A DNA stretch of 8,729 bases from SIG459 sp045638085 (lineage in GTDB: Bacteria; Bacillota; Clostridia; Oscillospirales; Oscillospiraceae). Positions 6,957 through 8,729 of the stretch are shown one piece after another (position 1 is the first letter of the stretch; each line of letters starts with the position of its first letter). Where the stretch lies: assembly GCA_045638085.1 (NCBI GenBank), contig JAZUAQ010000009.1:1-8729 (forward strand), in the 5' to 3' direction. Both the position numbers and the translations under genes were made by a program. Under the pieces are notes generated by a model, which was not told the DNA's origin, ran no database searches, and saw only the letters and a program-made list of their open reading frames with translations.

Positions 6957-8165
6957 TTATTCTCCTTTCATTTTTCCCTCTATGCTGCAGCGAAGCTTTC
7001 CGTCAGCAAGGGTAAGGTCTATCTTGTCGCCAATTTGCACATTATCCGTGCTTCTGAGAACATTTCCGTCCTCAGTGCTGGGAACGGCATAGCCGCGGGC
7101 GAGAACCTTGAGGGGGCTCAGCGCATCAAGAGAGGCGGCATAGACCACATAATTTCTTCTCAAATATGCAAGTCGACGCTCCTGAACGGCGGCAAGGCGC
7201 TCGGAAAGTCTTTCGGTTTCCATACGCTTAAGCTCTATATAGGCCGTGGGGCTTTTCATAACAGGACGTGAGGCAAGTTCGCGAAGACTGCGCCTATATA
7301 TTTCAAGCTTTTTCTTCAAAGCCTGACGTGCGCGAATATCCACGCTGTCCAGATACTGGCGCAGCTCATCTGCGTCCGGCACGGCAAGTTCGGCACCGTT
7401 GGAGGGTGTTGCGGCGCGAAGATCCGCAACGAAGTCAGCAATAGTAACATCGGGTTCATGGCCCACTGCAGAAATCACGGGAATTTCGCTGTCATAAATG
7501 GCTCTTGCAACCCGCTCATCATTGAACGCCCAGAGATCTTCAATGCTTCCTCCACCGCGACCGGTTATAATAAGCTCCGCCACTTTATATCTGTTGGCAT
7601 AGGCTATTGCGCCGCGTATTTCTGCAGGAGCTTCGGTACCCTGAACGCGCACGGGCATGACAATTATCTTTGCCATAGGCCAGCGCTTACCTGCCACGCG
7701 GATTATATCCCGCACTGCAGCGCCCGCTCCGCTTGTGATAACGGCAATGGTTGCGGGGAAACGGGGGATGGGCTTTTTATGGGCTTTATCAAAAAGTCCC
7801 TCCGCAGCAAGCTTTGCCTTAAGCTGCTCATAAGCCACATACAAGTCACCCACACCATCGGGACTCATTTCTTCGCAATAAAGTTGATATGCTCCGTCTC
7901 TGGGATATACGCTTACCTTGCCAACCAAGATAACTCCCATTCCGCTTTCGGGGCGAAATCGAAGCTTCATTGCGCTGCCCTTGAACATTACGCAGCGGAT
8001 GCTGCTTTCGGAATCCTTGAGGGTGAAATAGTGGTGACCTGAAGGATAGACTTTATAGTTGGAAAGCTCACCCTTCACGCATACATTCCTAAGGACCACA
8101 TCGGCATCCAGAATTGCCTTTATTCTGTTATTAAGATCGGATACAGAAAAGATTTTTTCTTCCAT
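6957..8165 (-). CDS. xseA: Exodeoxyribonuclease VII large subunit
   Basis: XseA is the catalytic subunit of exonuclease VII, a cytoplasmic single-strand-specific nuclease acting in DNA repair and recombination. The 402 residues are normal for Firmicutes. The N-terminal OB-fold domain (about 4-100) opens with FSVSDLNNRIKAILD and contains VKGELSNYK (30-38) and GHHYFTLKD (43-51). The catalytic domain has SGAGAAVRDI (145-154), TGRGGGSIEDLWAFND (201-216), SAVGHEPDVT (232-241) and ADLRAATPSNGAE (247-259). A charged helical C-terminal region (about 265-360) should form the coiled coil that binds XseB. The start at 8165 fits the conserved N-terminus and no closer Met exists. Its ribosome binding site is weak (AGG 4 nt before the ATG), and a stable hairpin lies only 11 nt upstream. 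folD, often just before xseA, is absent. Confidence 0.97.
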   Translation of the reverse strand: MEEKIFSVSDLNNRIKAILDADVVLRNVCVKGELSNYKVYPSGHHYFTLKDSESSIRCVMFKGSAMKLRFRPESGMGVILVGKVSVYPRDGAYQLYCEEMSPDGVGDLYVAYEQLKAKLAAEGLFDKAHKKPIPRFPATIAVITSGAGAAVRDIIRVAGKRWPMAKIIVMPVRVQGTEAPAEIRGAIAYANRYKVAELIITGRGGGSIEDLWAFNDERVARAIYDSEIPVISAVGHEPDVTIADFVADLRAATPSNGAELAVPDADELRQYLDSVDIRARQALKKKLEIYRRSLRELASRPVMKSPTAYIELKRMETERLSERLAAVQERRLAYLRRNYVVYAASLDALSPLKVLARGYAVPSTEDGNVLRSTDNVQIGDKIDLTLADGKLRCSIEGKMKGE

Positions 8166-8176
8166 AATACCTGAGA

Positions 8177-8200
8177 GGGCGCACCTGTAAAAGTGCGCCC
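8177..8200. repeat. GC-rich hairpin between nusB and xseA
   Basis: The arms GGGCGCAC (8177-8184) and GTGCGCCC (8193-8200) are perfect 8-bp complements with an 8-nt loop. An A-T pair (8176/8201) extends the stem to 9 bp on both strands. On the plus strand, G-U and A-U pairs would lengthen it further and it runs into TTTTCTTT, so it looks like a plus-direction terminator. On the minus, sense strand it is followed by TCTCAGG rather than a T-run, so it is probably not a strong terminator of nusB transcripts. It could be an mRNA processing or stability element, or a partial attenuator, of the nusB-xseA message. Confidence 0.6.
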
Positions 8201-8213
8201 TTTTCTTTCAGTT

Positions 8214-8666
8214 TTAGTTATTTTCAACTTCTCCGCGCATAAAGCCGCCCAGCACGCCGTTGATGAAGGCGACAACGTCCTCATCCTCGTAGCCCTTGGC
8301 AAGCTCAACTGCCTCATTGATGGCAGCTGCATCGGGAACATCGGGCATGTAAAGTATTTCAGCCATAGCACAGCGCATAATTGCAGCGGCGGTTTTGCTG
8401 ATACGTCCTATCTTCCAGCCCTTTGCATATTTTTCGATATATGCATCCAGCTCCACGCGGTGATCAAATATAAGCTGCACGAGAGCGCGGATATAGTTCA
8501 TCTGGACTTCATCGGGAAGCTCGGCATAAAGGGGATTTTCCTTGCCGAGACTCTCATAATGCTCTGCCTCAAAGAACTCGTCCATCAGCTCATCAGCAAA
8601 CTGCTCGCTCATAACGAGAGAAAAACCAAGCTGAACAGCTATCTCTCTTGCCGTTGTTCTGGTCAT
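8214..8666 (-). CDS. nusB: Transcription antitermination factor NusB
   Basis: NusB binds boxA RNA with S10 (NusE) and promotes antitermination in rRNA operons. The 150 residues are slightly above the common 130-145. The basic N-terminus TRTTAREIAVQLGFSL (2-17) matches the RNA-binding helix of the family. The C-terminal half carries the diagnostic pattern ISKTAAAIMRCAMAEILY (89-106), then DVPDAAAINEAVELAKGY (109-126) and AFINGVLGGF (133-142). The region 30-60 is a family-variable linker. The ATG at 8666 has GGAGG 9 nt upstream. It begins 18 nt after the stop of the upstream Asp23-type gene, an order also seen in Bacillus (yqhY-nusB). Identification is firm. Confidence 0.96.
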   Translation of the reverse strand: MTRTTAREIAVQLGFSLVMSEQFADELMDEFFEAEHYESLGKENPLYAELPDEVQMNYIRALVQLIFDHRVELDAYIEKYAKGWKIGRISKTAAAIMRCAMAEILYMPDVPDAAAINEAVELAKGYEDEDVVAFINGVLGGFMRGEVENN

Positions 8667-8684
8667 AGTGCTCTTCCTCCGTGC

Positions 8685-8729
8685 TTATTTATCAAAGGAA
8701 ATGCCTGCAACGCGGATGTTGACAACAGG
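8685..8729 (-). CDS. C-terminal tail of a probable Asp23/Gls24-family protein (cut by window edge)
   Basis: Only the last 14 codons and a TAA stop (8687-8685) are in the window. They read PVVNIRVAGISFDK, which resembles the closing strand VN(V/I)xVxGVSF of Asp23/Gls24 (DUF322) proteins. These small proteins are implicated in envelope-stress or membrane-associated functions in Firmicutes. The position 18 nt before nusB fits the conserved Asp23-family (YqhY)-nusB pairing. The call depends on a very short tail plus gene order, so it is provisional. No start or promoter is visible. Confidence 0.62.
   Translation of the reverse strand, partial: PVVNIRVAGISFDK

Noticed and set aside
8163..8191. 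TTTACA-N16-TATTAT on the minus strand just before xseA, resembling a sigma-A promoter
   Set aside because: The -10 overlaps the xseA ATG, so transcription would start inside the gene with no usable downstream start. It is probably a coincidence.
1..8729. Possibility of a defence island, mobile element, biosynthetic cluster or CRISPR array
   Set aside because: Every gene belongs to a well-known core family in near-standard order. I saw no direct-repeat arrays, transposase or integrase motifs, or block of unrecognised genes.

Overview
The window is an ordinary housekeeping stretch of a moderate-GC Firmicute, most likely a member of the Clostridia (Oscillospirales/Ruminococcaceae-like). The basis is gene order (Asp23-family gene, nusB, xseA, xseB, dxs, tlyA, nadK, argR, recN), strong GGAGG-type ribosome binding sites, and Firmicutes-style ArgR, NusB and TlyA sequences. 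All real genes lie on the minus strand, so transcription runs from high to low coordinates. No 300-base stretch lacks a gene, and I found no tRNA, rRNA, CRISPR array or insertion sequence.

From the right edge (8729) leftwards, the first cluster is the last 14 codons of a probable Asp23/Gls24-family gene, nusB (transcription antitermination), xseA and xseB (the two subunits of exonuclease VII). It ends at a strong intrinsic terminator with a 13-bp perfect stem (6638-6673). A GC-rich hairpin sits in the short gap between nusB and xseA.

The second cluster starts about 64 bases past the xseB stop. A candidate promoter overlaps that terminator and would drive dxs (first enzyme of the MEP isoprenoid pathway), tlyA (rRNA ribose methyltransferase), nadK (NAD kinase), argR (arginine repressor), recN (SMC-like DNA repair ATPase) and a MATE-family efflux transporter cut by the left edge. 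From dxs to argR the genes overlap (20-nt overlap, TGATG, ATGA), and recN and the MATE gene follow after 23 and 17 nt, so this looks like one translationally coupled operon.

The two places where this layout departs from the usual Firmicutes order are the most informative. folD is absent between nusB and xseA, and the prenyl synthase gene ispA is absent between xseB and dxs. Both junctions now carry hairpin-bearing intergenic DNA. The xseB-dxs gap also holds a 26-bp near-perfect AT-rich palindrome and repeated AATATTC elements. One arm of the palindrome can pair with the dxs ribosome binding site in read-through transcripts. These are modest regulatory observations. I see no evidence for an undescribed multi-gene system here.
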